Shown here one piece after another: positions 1 through 8,398 of a stretch of DNA of 64,000 nucleotides. Source of the DNA: an endosymbiont of Escarpia spicata (GTDB taxonomy: Bacteria > Pseudomonadota > Gammaproteobacteria > Chromatiales > Chromatiaceae); NCBI GenBank assembly GCA_003349915.1, contig QFXE01000010.1, positions 124,001 to 188,000 on the forward strand, written 5' to 3'. Within the stretch, counting starts at the first letter, position 1, and every line of letters begins with the position of its first letter. The position numbers and the translations under genes were made by a program. The notes beneath the pieces were generated by a model. That model searched no databases. It had not been told where the DNA came from and saw only the letters and a program-made list of their open reading frames with translations.

Positions 1-2
1 AG

Positions 3-545
3 GCAGGCAGTATGGAAGCGGCGATCGATCGTGCGCGCAGTCTTGAGGCAGAAGGAAAAGGGATTGTTCTCGATCAGTTTTCCAATCAGGATAACCCGGC
101 TTCTCATGTCGAAGGCACGGGACCGGAGATCTGGCGCGATACCGAAGGCAAGGTAACCCACTTTGTCAGCGCCATGGGTACCACCGGCACCATCATGGGA
201 ACCTCCCGCTATCTCAAGGCACAGAATCCGGCTATTGAAATTGTCGGGGTCCAACCCATGGAAGGTTCCAATATTCCGGGAATCCGCCGTTGGCCGGAGG
301 AGTACCTGCCTAAGATCTATGATCCGAAACGGGTCGACCGGATCATTGATGTCTCACAGCTGGATGCAGAGGAGACCACCCGCGAACTGGCAGCAAAAGA
401 GGGGATCTTTGCCGGCATCTCATCAGGTGGTGCGGTGGCGGCAGCATTGAAGCTCTCTCGGGAAGTGGAGAATGCGGTCATTGTTGCGATCATCTGCGAC
501 CGTGGCGACCGTTATCTCTCCACCGATGTCTTTCCTGCGAACTAG
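3..545 (+). CDS. cysM: Cysteine synthase B (O-acetylserine/thiosulfate sulfhydrylase), 3' part
   Basis: C-terminal ~180 residues of a PLP-dependent cysteine synthase; the gene begins before the window, so the PLP lysine is not visible. The seen part has the glycine-rich phosphate-binding loop MGTTGTIMG, the segment GSNIPGIRRWP typical of the CysM branch (CysK differs here), the SSGGAV substrate-loop region and the end CDRGDRYLST. It makes cysteine from O-acetylserine with sulfide, or S-sulfocysteine with thiosulfate, in the cytoplasm; that branch assignment is from family knowledge. The next gene starts inside the last 20 bases, so the two are probably co-transcribed. Confidence 0.93.
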   Translation, partial: AGSMEAAIDRARSLEAEGKGIVLDQFSNQDNPASHVEGTGPEIWRDTEGKVTHFVSAMGTTGTIMGTSRYLKAQNPAIEIVGVQPMEGSNIPGIRRWPEEYLPKIYDPKRVDRIIDVSQLDAEETTRELAAKEGIFAGISSGGAVAAALKLSREVENAVIVAIICDRGDRYLSTDVFPAN

Positions 546-2628
546 ATACTTGTCGATACGGGCTGCCCTTTTGGGTGGTCTGTTTCTCTTCAGCGCTATT
601 TTTTCCGCACTGGCGGTTGATCAGCTTACCCTCAGCGTCGAAAAAATCGATGCTGCCACCTGGCAGGCTGAACGTATCAATCTGCAGCTTGAATGGTTCC
701 CGTCTTCAAAGAGTGCCTACCGGCTAAAGATCGGCAGGATTCAACTGCCGCAATTGGCTAAGCCTCTTGAAAACCTCACTCTGGATTGCCGCAGAGGCCA
801 AGTCTCAGAACAGCTGATCCAGTGCGATAGCGGGAAACTGCATGTGACCGGATTGAAACTGGATAGGCCGGAGATGCAGGTGCATTTCAGGCTCAACCTT
901 GACACGTTAAACCTGCAGGCTTCGCTCAAACAGTTAGCGGTAGCGGGTGGCAAACTCGATTTGGACCTCTCAGCCGGCAAGAATCGATGGGAAATCGATC
1001 TGCAGGGCAGCGGAATCGATCTCCTCGCGTTGACGAAATGGCTACCCCCAAAAGCCAGGCCCAAGGGTGGGTGGAGCTATTCGGGGCAGCTGAATCCTGA
1101 TATCCATTTAGCCGGAAATGCTGGACTGTTGAAACAGGTAAAGTGGCAGCTCGAACTGGCCGATTTTGCCTTCAGTGATCCTGATGCCGCCAATCTGGCA
1201 GAAAGTTTAACCCTGAGATCCCAAGGCTCGGCCGACTTCAAAGATGCACGGTGGGGCGGAGAGATGGAATTTGGGCTGCTCAGCGGTGAGGTCTTAACGC
1301 CTTTTTTCTATTTGAATCCCTCATCAAACCCATTCCACGCTACAACGAATTTCTCCAGCAACGAAGGGTTTAGTCACCTGTCGCTGACAAAGTCACACTG
1401 GGGCATTAAAGAGGTATTGGATGTGAGTTCGGATCTTTTGTTGGATCTCCAGCAGGAATCTCCCATCCGCTCCTTGCACCTCACGGCAAAAGCCTTCGAT
1501 GTAGGCAAGGTCTATCAAGAGTACCTGCAGCCCGTTGTTACAGGTACTCCCTGGGGAGACCTTGTGCTGGATGGCAGGCTTGACCTGTCTCTGAAGCTCG
1601 ATGAGAACAAACATTTGCTTTCAGCCACGTTGCACAATCTGCACTGGGATGATTCTGCAATCAGTGGTCAACCCCGGCGCATCGGGATCAAGGGCCTCGA
1701 TGGCCAGCTCTATTGGAGCCATGGTTATATACCCAAAAATTCCTGGTTGAGCTGGCAGGGAGGGCATCTGCTGGAAAACATTACCTTGGGGGCATCGCGG
1801 ATCGACTTCCAGTTGGACGACCGGCAGTTTCGTTTGACCCGCCAGGCCAAGCTTCCTCTATTGGATGGGGCGCTCCTGATTGACCGGTTGGATGCCGATG
1901 ATACAAACGGAGAGGGGCCACAGATAAAATTTGACGGCATGTTGACGCCTGTCTCCATGAAAGTACTTAGTCAGGCGCTGGATTGGCCGGAGTTATCGGG
2001 TACGCTCTCCGGCATGTTGCCGGGGCTGACCTTTCAGGATGGTGTGGTGAGTGTGAATGGCGTACTGCTGGACAGGATTTTTGATGGTGATATTCTCTTC
2101 AAAGACCTTCGACTGGAGTCATTGTTCGGTGTCTACCCTCTGGTCCAGGCCAATGTGGAAATCAGCAAACTGGATCTTGAAACACTGACTCGAACCTTTT
2201 CATTCGGAAAGATCACAGGTCGGTTGGATGGATATATCCACGATCTGGAACTGGAGGATTGGTTGCCGGTTGCATTTGATGCCCATTTCCACACACCGGA
2301 GGATGATGACTCCCGGCACCGTATCAGCCAACAGGCGGTGGATAATATCTCCAACCTGGGAGGATCGGGCATGTCAGGCGCACTCGCCAGAACCTTCCTC
2401 GGTTTTTTTGATGAGTTTGGTTACAGTCGCTTGGGGATTGGTTGCCGACTGGAAGCGGGTATGTGTGAAATGAGTGGGGCAGGCAGCGCCAAACAGGGCT
2501 ACTATCTGGTGGAAGGTGCGGGTATTCCACGCATCGATATAGTTGGCTTCAATAGAAAGGCTGATTGGAATCAGCTGGTGGAGCAGTTAAAACAGATGAG
2601 TGTGGCTGGCGCACCGGAAGTGCGTTAA
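526..2628 (+). CDS. YdbH-like AsmA-type intermembrane protein (PF11739 family)
   Basis: About 700 residues. One N-terminal membrane segment (RAALLGGLFLFSAIFSALA, residues ~10-30) precedes a long beta-rich periplasmic region, and the C-terminus (GYYLVEGAGIPRIDIVGF...DWNQLVEQL) matches the end of the YdbH family as I recall it. In Escherichia coli YdbH is one of three AsmA-like proteins (with TamB and YhdP) that carry phospholipids to the outer membrane, working with lipoprotein YnbE and with YdbL. An upstream in-frame start at 472 exists, but ATG 526 puts the membrane segment at the N-terminus and gives only a 20-base overlap with cysM. The next gene encodes the matching lipoprotein partner. 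The specific function here is inferred. Confidence 0.75.
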   Translation: MSFLRTRYLSIRAALLGGLFLFSAIFSALAVDQLTLSVEKIDAATWQAERINLQLEWFPSSKSAYRLKIGRIQLPQLAKPLENLTLDCRRGQVSEQLIQCDSGKLHVTGLKLDRPEMQVHFRLNLDTLNLQASLKQLAVAGGKLDLDLSAGKNRWEIDLQGSGIDLLALTKWLPPKARPKGGWSYSGQLNPDIHLAGNAGLLKQVKWQLELADFAFSDPDAANLAESLTLRSQGSADFKDARWGGEMEFGLLSGEVLTPFFYLNPSSNPFHATTNFSSNEGFSHLSLTKSHWGIKEVLDVSSDLLLDLQQESPIRSLHLTAKAFDVGKVYQEYLQPVVTGTPWGDLVLDGRLDLSLKLDENKHLLSATLHNLHWDDSAISGQPRRIGIKGLDGQLYWSHGYIPKNSWLSWQGGHLLENITLGASRIDFQLDDRQFRLTRQAKLPLLDGALLIDRLDADDTNGEGPQIKFDGMLTPVSMKVLSQALDWPELSGTLSGMLPGLTFQDGVVSVNGVLLDRIFDGDILFKDLRLESLFGVYPLVQANVEISKLDLETLTRTFSFGKITGRLDGYIHDLELEDWLPVAFDAHFHTPEDDDSRHRISQQAVDNISNLGGSGMSGALARTFLGFFDEFGYSRLGIGCRLEAGMCEMSGAGSAKQGYYLVEGAGIPRIDIVGFNRKADWNQLVEQLKQMSVAGAPEVR

Positions 2629-2661
2629 TAATACCTGAATGATATTGGTTGAGAAATTGAA

Positions 2662-3267
2662 ATGAAAATAGCGAAATTGACATCCTCTTTCACCATGCTG
2701 TTGATGCTTACAGCCTGCGTGACCATCAACATCTATTTCCCCGCGGCAGAAGCCCGTGAGGCAGCGGAGAAGATTGTCGACGATATCCTTGGCGACGAGG
2801 TTCAGAAATCGATACCGGGCAAAGATGGTCAATCTTTACAATGGAGTCCTTCAGCACAGCAGGTCTCCTTCAGTCTGCTGGATCTTCTGATACCGGCCGC
2901 TCATGCTGCCGCCAAACCCGATTTCTCCGTCAATACCCCTGAAGTGCGCCGCCTGCAGGCCTCGATGAAACGTCGGAACAGCTCGCTCCATCCGTACTAT
3001 CAAAAAGGAGTTATCGGATTTACTCATAACGCATTGGTGGGGATCCGCCAGCTTTCGGCGGTCTCTCTCAAGCAGCGGGCTCAACTGAAAAACCTGGTGA
3101 AGGCAGAAAACAGTGATCGAAATCGGCTCTACAAAGAGATCGCCCGTGCCAATGGCCATCCAGAATGGGAGAAGGATGTGCGTTCGGTTTTTGGCCAAAC
3201 CTGGATCAGAAAGGCCTCTAAAGGCTGGTGGTATCAGGATGCAGGCGGCAGTTGGGTAAAAAAGTAA
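2662..3267 (+). CDS. YdbL-like DUF1318 lipoprotein, partner of the YdbH-like protein
   Basis: 201 residues with a lipoprotein signal (lipobox LTAC, Cys19) followed by VTINIYFPAAEA, then a second alanine-rich stretch LLIPAAHAAA near residue 80, and a C-terminal DUF1318 domain (KNLVKAENSDRNRLYKEIA...QDAGGSWVKK) like E. coli YdbL. In E. coli a small lipoprotein (YnbE) and a secreted YdbL are separate; here an acylated N-terminus and a YdbL-like C-terminus lie in one chain, an arrangement I believe is common in other gammaproteobacteria. It follows the ydbH-like gene by 33 bases and probably anchors or gates that phospholipid bridge at the outer membrane. Function is inferred from family and context. 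Confidence 0.75.
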   Translation: MKIAKLTSSFTMLLMLTACVTINIYFPAAEAREAAEKIVDDILGDEVQKSIPGKDGQSLQWSPSAQQVSFSLLDLLIPAAHAAAKPDFSVNTPEVRRLQASMKRRNSSLHPYYQKGVIGFTHNALVGIRQLSAVSLKQRAQLKNLVKAENSDRNRLYKEIARANGHPEWEKDVRSVFGQTWIRKASKGWWYQDAGGSWVKK

Positions 3268-3268
3268 T

Positions 3269-3289
3269 GTAGGGTGCGCCGTGCGCACC
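3269..3289. repeat. Dispersed palindromic repeat, solo copy
   Basis: A self-complementary unit beginning GTAGGGTGCGCCGTGCGCAC directly after the stop codon of the preceding gene. The same unit occurs at 5362, 12092 and 33488. This copy has no recognisable second arm. REP-like in size and position, between genes. Confidence 0.75.
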
Positions 3290-3371
3290 ATTACTGACGC
3301 AACTCAGACAGGCGCTTCCCGGCCACAGAGGGTAGAATCCCTGCAAAATGTCAACTTGCAGGAAAATGAAC

Positions 3372-4703
3372 ATGGGGCGTCGTCGCCGTAAAAGACTACC
3401 GACAGATCCGGTAGAAGCCGAGATAGAATCCCTCAGCCATGACGGCAAGGGAGTCACTCACATCGAGGGCAAGGCTACCTTTGTTTACGGTTCTTTGCCG
3501 GAGGAGAAGGTACGCTTTCTTTATACCAACCAGCGTCGTAAATATGACGAAGGCCGGGTGGTTGAAGTGCTTACACCCTCTCCGGACAGGGTGGAGGCGA
3601 AATGTGCACAGTTTGGTATCTGTGGCGGTTGCAGCCTCCAGCACCAGGCATCCGAGGCACAGATTCACTCCAAACAGCAGGCACTGCTGGATGCACTGAA
3701 ACACATCGGTAAGGTTGAAGCTGAGGGAGTCCTACCGCCGTTGGTGGGGGAGTCACGCTGGGGCTATCGACGTAAAGCCAGGCTGGGTGTACGTCATGTA
3801 CCCAAGAAGGGCGGCACACTTGTGGGTTTCCGCGAGCGGGGTTCCTCTTTCGTTGCCGATATCGATACCTGTCATATCCTGCATCCAAAGGTGGGTGAAC
3901 TGCTGCCTGCATTGAGCGAACTCATCGACGGACTCTCGATTCGCAGTCAGATACCGCAGATCGAGGTGGCGATGGGAGATGAGACCTGCGTGTTGATCTT
4001 CCGCCTGTTGGAACCGCTGACCGAAGCGGACAGGCAGAAGCTGGAAGCCTTTGGCCCAGCCCACGATGTGGTGATCTATCAACAGGAGGGGGGGTTGGAT
4101 ACCGTCAAGCCGCTCTTGGGGATTCCTGCCGAACTTAACTACCGGTTGCCTGACTACGACCTAACACTCAATTTTCTGCCCAACGACTTCACCCAGGTCA
4201 ATACTGATATTAACCGCCAGATGGTTCGCCGTGCGGTGGATATGCTTGAGCTCACCGGAGATGATCGTGTGCTCGATCTGTTTTGTGGATTGGGTAATTT
4301 TACCCTGCCGCTGGCCCACGAGGCTGGAGAGGTGGTAGGCGTGGAGGGAGACGCCGGTCTGGTGGCGAGGGCGCGGGAAAATGCTGAACGTAATAATATC
4401 AACAATGCACGCTTTTTCACTGCCAACCTCTATGAAACACTTGAGGCTGAACCCTGGCTGCTCGAACGTTTCAATAAAGCGCTGCTGGATCCGCCTCGCA
4501 GTGGAGCCCAGGAGATGCTGGCACATCTACCAAAACTGGGTGTAGAGCGTATTGTCTACATCTCCTGCTATCCTGGTACTCTGGCCCGTGACGCCGGCAT
4601 CCTGGTTCATGAACACGGCTACCGATTGCTGAGTGCAGGCGTGATGGACATGTTCCCTCATACCGCTCATGTCGAGTCGATTGCACTATTCGAGAAGAGT
4701 TGA
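3372..4703 (+). CDS. rlmD: 23S rRNA (uracil-1939-C5)-methyltransferase RlmD (RumA)
   Basis: Methylates U1939 of 23S rRNA with S-adenosylmethionine. 443 residues from ATG 3372, chosen because AGGAA lies 7 bases before it; upstream in-frame ATGs at 3348 and 3366 fit a ribosome site less well. An N-terminal TRAM domain (~10-65) is followed by [4Fe-4S] ligands Cys78, Cys84, Cys87 (CAQFGICGGC) and Cys167 (DTCHIL), spaced as in E. coli RumA. The SAM fold has VLDLFCGLGNFTLPLA, then LLDPPRSGA, the catalytic Cys399 in YISCYPGTL, and a final HVESIALF with the general-base Glu. All catalytic features look intact. Confidence 0.96.
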   Translation: MGRRRRKRLPTDPVEAEIESLSHDGKGVTHIEGKATFVYGSLPEEKVRFLYTNQRRKYDEGRVVEVLTPSPDRVEAKCAQFGICGGCSLQHQASEAQIHSKQQALLDALKHIGKVEAEGVLPPLVGESRWGYRRKARLGVRHVPKKGGTLVGFRERGSSFVADIDTCHILHPKVGELLPALSELIDGLSIRSQIPQIEVAMGDETCVLIFRLLEPLTEADRQKLEAFGPAHDVVIYQQEGGLDTVKPLLGIPAELNYRLPDYDLTLNFLPNDFTQVNTDINRQMVRRAVDMLELTGDDRVLDLFCGLGNFTLPLAHEAGEVVGVEGDAGLVARARENAERNNINNARFFTANLYETLEAEPWLLERFNKALLDPPRSGAQEMLAHLPKLGVERIVYISCYPGTLARDAGILVHEHGYRLLSAGVMDMFPHTAHVESIALFEKS

Positions 4704-4706
4704 TAA

Positions 4707-5174
4707 ATGCCTGTAGAAATCGAGCGTAAGTATTTGGTTGTAAGCAATAAATGGAAGATGCATGTTGAATCTGAAGCGATCCTGAAACAGGGTTATCTGG
4801 CGACACTGCCCAATGCCAGCATCCGGGTTCGCGTGGCCAAGGGAAGCGCGCATCTGAATATTAAAAGCGTCACTTTGGGCATCAGCCGTAGCGAGTATGA
4901 GTACGAAATCCCACTGGAAGAGGGTGAAGAGATTCTGGCCAATCTGACCGCTGGCCCGATCATCGACAAGGTGCGGTATAAGGTGCGCTGCGGGAACCAT
5001 ATCTGGGATCTTGACCTCTTCCACGGGGACAATGAAGGACTGATTGTTGCCGAAGTGGAGCTGGATGCCGAGGATGAAACTTTCGAAATGCCTGAATGGG
5101 CTGGGGAGGAGGTGTCAGGCGACCCTAAATATTACAACGCCAGCCTAGTCAAGCGGCCATACTGCGACTGGTGA
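4707..5174 (+). CDS. CYTH-domain protein (probable inorganic triphosphatase)
   Basis: 155 residues, starting 3 bases after the rlmD stop, so probably in the same transcript. The N-terminal MPVEIERKYLV carries the ExExK signature of CYTH enzymes; further alternating charged strands (RVRVAKGSAHLNIK, SEYEYEI, EVELDAEDE) build the eight-stranded tunnel that binds triphosphate and metal. Small single-domain bacterial CYTH proteins with this signature usually hydrolyse inorganic tripolyphosphate; a few are class IV adenylate cyclases. The sequence does not decide between these, but triphosphatase is the commoner activity. Confidence 0.85.
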   Translation: MPVEIERKYLVVSNKWKMHVESEAILKQGYLATLPNASIRVRVAKGSAHLNIKSVTLGISRSEYEYEIPLEEGEEILANLTAGPIIDKVRYKVRCGNHIWDLDLFHGDNEGLIVAEVELDAEDETFEMPEWAGEEVSGDPKYYNASLVKRPYCDW

Positions 5175-5180
5175 TGTAGC

Positions 5181-5237
5181 GTTTAACTGCCGATACATAG
5201 GCCCGATAAAGCATAGCGGGTCGGGCGTTTGTTAGGC
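5181..5237. repeat. Imperfect inverted repeat with attC-like ends
   Basis: 57-base element seven bases after the CYTH gene. It starts GTTTAAC (fits RYYYAAC) and ends GTTAGGC (fits GTTRRRY), the inverse-core and core patterns of integron attC sites. Inside is a perfect GCCCGA/TCGGGC stem (5201-5206 with 5221-5226). It could instead be a REP-type hairpin; no integrase gene is in the window. Confidence 0.45.
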
Positions 5238-5361
5238 GACAGATCAGATGCGTTTGCCGGTTCCGGTGCACTTTGCTTCTGCTCTCATAAATCTCAAGTT
5301 TCTGGGGTCAAGCCACCCAAAAGATCAAGGACGGCATTTAATTCAATATTATGAGCATCTG

Positions 5362-5418
5362 GTAGGGTGCGCCGTGCGCACCGTGATTGCTTATTCCGGT
5401 GCGCACGGCGCATCCTAC
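5362..5418. repeat. Dispersed palindromic repeat, two-arm copy
   Basis: Left arm (5362-5382) begins GTAGGGTGCGCCGTGCGCAC; right arm (5398-5418) is its reverse complement with one change, so the transcript would fold into a long hairpin. Flanks GAGCATCT on the left and ACGTTTGTCA on the right are shared with the copy at 12092, marking a discrete element. No gene is visible between 5175 and 5485. Confidence 0.85.
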
Positions 5419-5485
5419 GTTTGTCATGTTTAGTGAAGTCACATCCCATGCGAACTATTACCACGAACTCCGAAACTTGAGATAA

Positions 5486-7006
5486 ATGATCTTATCCCGA
5501 ATCTTCGCACTCTCTCTGCTGATACTGACCGCCTGCAGTCAGCCACCAGACACCCAAATCCTGCGTATGGGGCTTGCAAATGCGCCGCTCAACCTCGACC
5601 CGCGTTTTGCAACGGATGCGGCATCAGAACGAATCAACCGGCTGCTCTATCAACGACTGGTTGAATTTGACGATCAGAGCTTGCCGGTAGCGGGCATTGC
5701 TGATTGGGAGACCCTGTCGCCTACTCACTACCGTTTTCGCCTGCGCCAACCCACTTCCCGCTTCACGCATGAAAAATTGCTGGATGCCGCTGATGTGGTG
5801 GCAACCTACCAATTCGTACTCGACCCGCAGAATGCCTCACCCCACAGGAGTGCTCTGGAGTTGATTGAGGATGTAACACAGATCGATCAACAGACCCTGG
5901 ACTTTCATCTCAAACGATCCGATCCACTCTTTCCTGCCTACCTGGTGTTGGCAATACAGCCTGCCGATCTGTTGGCTTCCAGACATCCATTCCATGAACA
6001 ACCTGTCGGCAGCGGGCCGTTCCGTTTTGTTGATCATTCCAAACCTGGACATCTACTGTTGGAACGACATCGTGATGGACAGAAAGTTGAGTTTATCGAA
6101 GTGAAAAACCCCACCGTCAGAACATTGAAATTGTTGCGGGGAGAGATCGATCTATTACAAAACGATCTCGCGCCCGAGTTGGTTGGCTATCTGCGTTCCC
6201 GTAAAGAGGTGGAGGTGGCGAACAGACCGGGCAGTAACTTCTCTTATATCGGGTTTAATATGGAAGATCCCGCCACCGGGAATCCTCTGGTGCGCAGGGC
6301 TATCGCCCATGCCATTGATCGGGAAACGATTATCAGCCAGGTGCTGAACAGTGCTGCGCATCCTGCGCTCGCGCTTTTTCCGTCGGAGCATTGGGCTGGT
6401 GCAAAAGACCTCGAATCGTATGACTACTCACCGCAACTGGCGCGCAGTCTATTGGCAGAAGCTGGCTATGATGCAGGACATCCACTGAAACTGGTCTACA
6501 AGACATCAAGTGATCCTTTTCGTATCCGGCTCGCCACAATTATTCAGAGTCAATTGAAGCAGGTGGGCATAGAGGTGGATCTGCGCAGTTACGATTGGGG
6601 GACCTTTTTTGGAGACATCAAGGCGGGGCGATTTCAGATCTACAGTCTGGCTTGGGTGGGTATTCGCACACCGGATATCTTTCGCTATATTTTTGCCAGC
6701 GACTCTCTGCCACCCAAGGGCGCAAACAGGGGGCGTTACTCCAGTCCTGAAGTGGATCGTTTGTTGAAAGAGGTGGAGCAGGCCAAAACCCTAGCCGAAC
6801 AGGCAAACCTCTATCGGCAGTTGCAGGCAATATTACAACAGGATCTGCCCTATATTCCACTCTGGTATGAGAATCAAATCTTTGCCTCCCGCCGGACAGT
6901 GACGGGTTACCAACTGATGACGGATGGTAACTACGATGGATTGGAGCAGGTAGTATTGGTGAACAAACGGGAGATTCCAGATGCCGAAACGAATGCTGCG
7001 TATTGA
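5486..7006 (+). CDS. Peptide-type ABC transporter substrate-binding lipoprotein (SBP family 5)
   Basis: 506 residues. Lipoprotein signal MILSRIFALSLLILTAC (Cys17) anchors it to a membrane facing the periplasm. The body matches DppA/OppA-type solute-binding proteins: NLDPRFATDAASERINRLLYQRLVEFD near the N-terminus, PVGSGPFRFVDH, NFSYIGFNMEDP, LVRRAIAHAIDRE, and the terminal LPYIPLWYENQIFASRR. It binds a peptide, nickel or similar ligand and delivers it to the two permeases downstream. The 3' end overlaps the next gene by 26 bases, so translation is probably coupled. The ligand cannot be read from sequence; the adjacent L,D-transpeptidase suggests a cell-wall peptide (inference). Confidence 0.92.
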   Translation: MILSRIFALSLLILTACSQPPDTQILRMGLANAPLNLDPRFATDAASERINRLLYQRLVEFDDQSLPVAGIADWETLSPTHYRFRLRQPTSRFTHEKLLDAADVVATYQFVLDPQNASPHRSALELIEDVTQIDQQTLDFHLKRSDPLFPAYLVLAIQPADLLASRHPFHEQPVGSGPFRFVDHSKPGHLLLERHRDGQKVEFIEVKNPTVRTLKLLRGEIDLLQNDLAPELVGYLRSRKEVEVANRPGSNFSYIGFNMEDPATGNPLVRRAIAHAIDRETIISQVLNSAAHPALALFPSEHWAGAKDLESYDYSPQLARSLLAEAGYDAGHPLKLVYKTSSDPFRIRLATIIQSQLKQVGIEVDLRSYDWGTFFGDIKAGRFQIYSLAWVGIRTPDIFRYIFASDSLPPKGANRGRYSSPEVDRLLKEVEQAKTLAEQANLYRQLQAILQQDLPYIPLWYENQIFASRRTVTGYQLMTDGNYDGLEQVVLVNKREIPDAETNAAY

Positions 7007-7463
7007 CATCTCCCAGCAAACAATAGTGCTGTTGGAAAACGGTGACCCCTTGCTCAGTTATCCGGTTTCAACCGGCAGAAACGGTGCAGGTGAACAGTTG
7101 GGATCAGGTTGTACGCCGAGAGGGCTACACAAGATCCGCCTGAAAATTGGCAGCGGTTGTCCTGAAAGCTGCATCTTTGTCGGTCGGAGGGCAACCGGTG
7201 AGATCTATACCCCGGCGCTTGCCGCAAAACACCCCGAACGGGACTGGATACTCACCCGCATCCTCTGGCTGACGGGGCTGGAATCGGGCCTTAATCGTGG
7301 GGGAAGCGTCGATACACTGCGCCGTTATATCTATATCCACGGCAGTCCCGACAGTGAACCTTTCGGTGTACCCGTCTCACACGGCTGCATCCGCATGCGC
7401 AACCACGATCTGCTGGATCTGTTTGAACAGGTTGAAACCAACATGCTGGTGGAGATTCGGTAA
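6981..7463 (+). CDS. YkuD-family L,D-transpeptidase without signal peptide
   Basis: 160 residues. The catalytic motif is complete: His120-Gly, then 14 residues on, SHGCIRM with His134 and nucleophile Cys136. Before it come YPVSTGRNGAGE, GSGCTPRG and FVGRRATGEIYTPALA, typical of YkuD domains. These enzymes form 3-3 peptidoglycan cross-links or attach proteins to the wall through a meso-diaminopimelate intermediate. GGGAG lies 7 bases before the ATG. There is no signal peptide or membrane segment, unusual for an enzyme acting in the periplasm. It sits between the binding-protein gene and the permeases of one ABC importer, which links it to wall-peptide handling by context only. Confidence 0.9.
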   Translation: MPKRMLRIDISQQTIVLLENGDPLLSYPVSTGRNGAGEQLGSGCTPRGLHKIRLKIGSGCPESCIFVGRRATGEIYTPALAAKHPERDWILTRILWLTGLESGLNRGGSVDTLRRYIYIHGSPDSEPFGVPVSHGCIRMRNHDLLDLFEQVETNMLVEIR

Positions 7464-7468
7464 GACGG

Positions 7469-8398
7469 ATGGCTGACTTTTTACTCTCACGTTTAGTCAG
7501 TGCCCTGGTCGTTATACTGGGAGTGGCGACCCTGGTGTTTCTGCTGATCCATCTGGTGCCGGGGGATCCCGTGGATGTCATGCTGGGCGAATCGGCCCGT
7601 GCCACTGACAGAGAGGCGCTGCGAATTGCGCTTGGTCTGAATCTGCCTGTCAGCGAACAACTACTCGTCTATTTTTCCAACCTTGCGCATCTGGATCTGG
7701 GACGCTCCCTCTATTCCAATCTGCCTGTCAGTCAGGTTCTGGCAGAACGTATTCCCGCCACTCTGGAATTGGCTGGGGCAGCACTGTTGTGTGCAGTGCT
7801 GATCGCCACCCCCCTCGGCATCATGGCGGCGGTGAGGCGGGGGGAGGCCTGGGATTGGGGTGCCATGGGATTCTCCATGCTGGGTGTCTCCATTCCCAAT
7901 TTCTGGCTGGGTCCCATGCTGATCCTGCTCTTCTCTCTCTGGCTTGGCTGGACGCCAGTGAGTGGACGCGACTCTCTTGCCGGTCTGATCCTGCCCGCCA
8001 TCACTCTGGGATCCGCTTTTGCCGCGATTCTCGCCCGCATGATCAGGAGCAGCCTGCTCGAGGTGCTGGGTGAGGACTATGTACGCACAGCCCGTGCGAA
8101 GGGTTTGTCTGAACGGGGCGTGGTCTTGCGTCATGCGATGCGCAACGCCTGGCTGCCGGTAATCACCTTGCTGGGGCTGCAGCTGGGTGCCCTGCTTGGC
8201 GGTGCCGTGGTGACTGAGATTGTCTTCGACTGGCCTGGCGTCGGCTCATTGATGATTGACTCGATCCAGAAAAGGGATTTTCCCGTGGTGCAGGGATGCG
8301 TGCTCTTTATCAGTCTGGTCTATGTACTGGTGAACACCCTGACCGATATCGTCTACGGACTTGTTGATCCCCGTATTCGCCTGAGTGGATCGCGGTAA
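7469..8398 (+). CDS. ABC transporter permease, DppB type
   Basis: 309 residues, six predicted membrane segments. It opens with LVSALVVILGVATLVFLLIHLVPGDPVDVMLG, the DppB/OppB hallmark ending in PGDP, and has the EAA loop EDYVRTARAKGLSERGVVLRHAMRNAWLP that docks the ATPase. The end VNTLTDIVYGLVDPRIRL is typical. It pairs with the next permease through a one-base TAATG overlap. It is the inner-membrane channel half for the lipoprotein at 5486. Confidence 0.93.
   Translation: MADFLLSRLVSALVVILGVATLVFLLIHLVPGDPVDVMLGESARATDREALRIALGLNLPVSEQLLVYFSNLAHLDLGRSLYSNLPVSQVLAERIPATLELAGAALLCAVLIATPLGIMAAVRRGEAWDWGAMGFSMLGVSIPNFWLGPMLILLFSLWLGWTPVSGRDSLAGLILPAITLGSAFAAILARMIRSSLLEVLGEDYVRTARAKGLSERGVVLRHAMRNAWLPVITLLGLQLGALLGGAVVTEIVFDWPGVGSLMIDSIQKRDFPVVQGCVLFISLVYVLVNTLTDIVYGLVDPRIRLSGSR

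Noticed and set aside
5175-5485. Short frame of 61 codons at 5248-5433
   Set aside because: It is largely the palindromic repeat translated and has no ribosome site.
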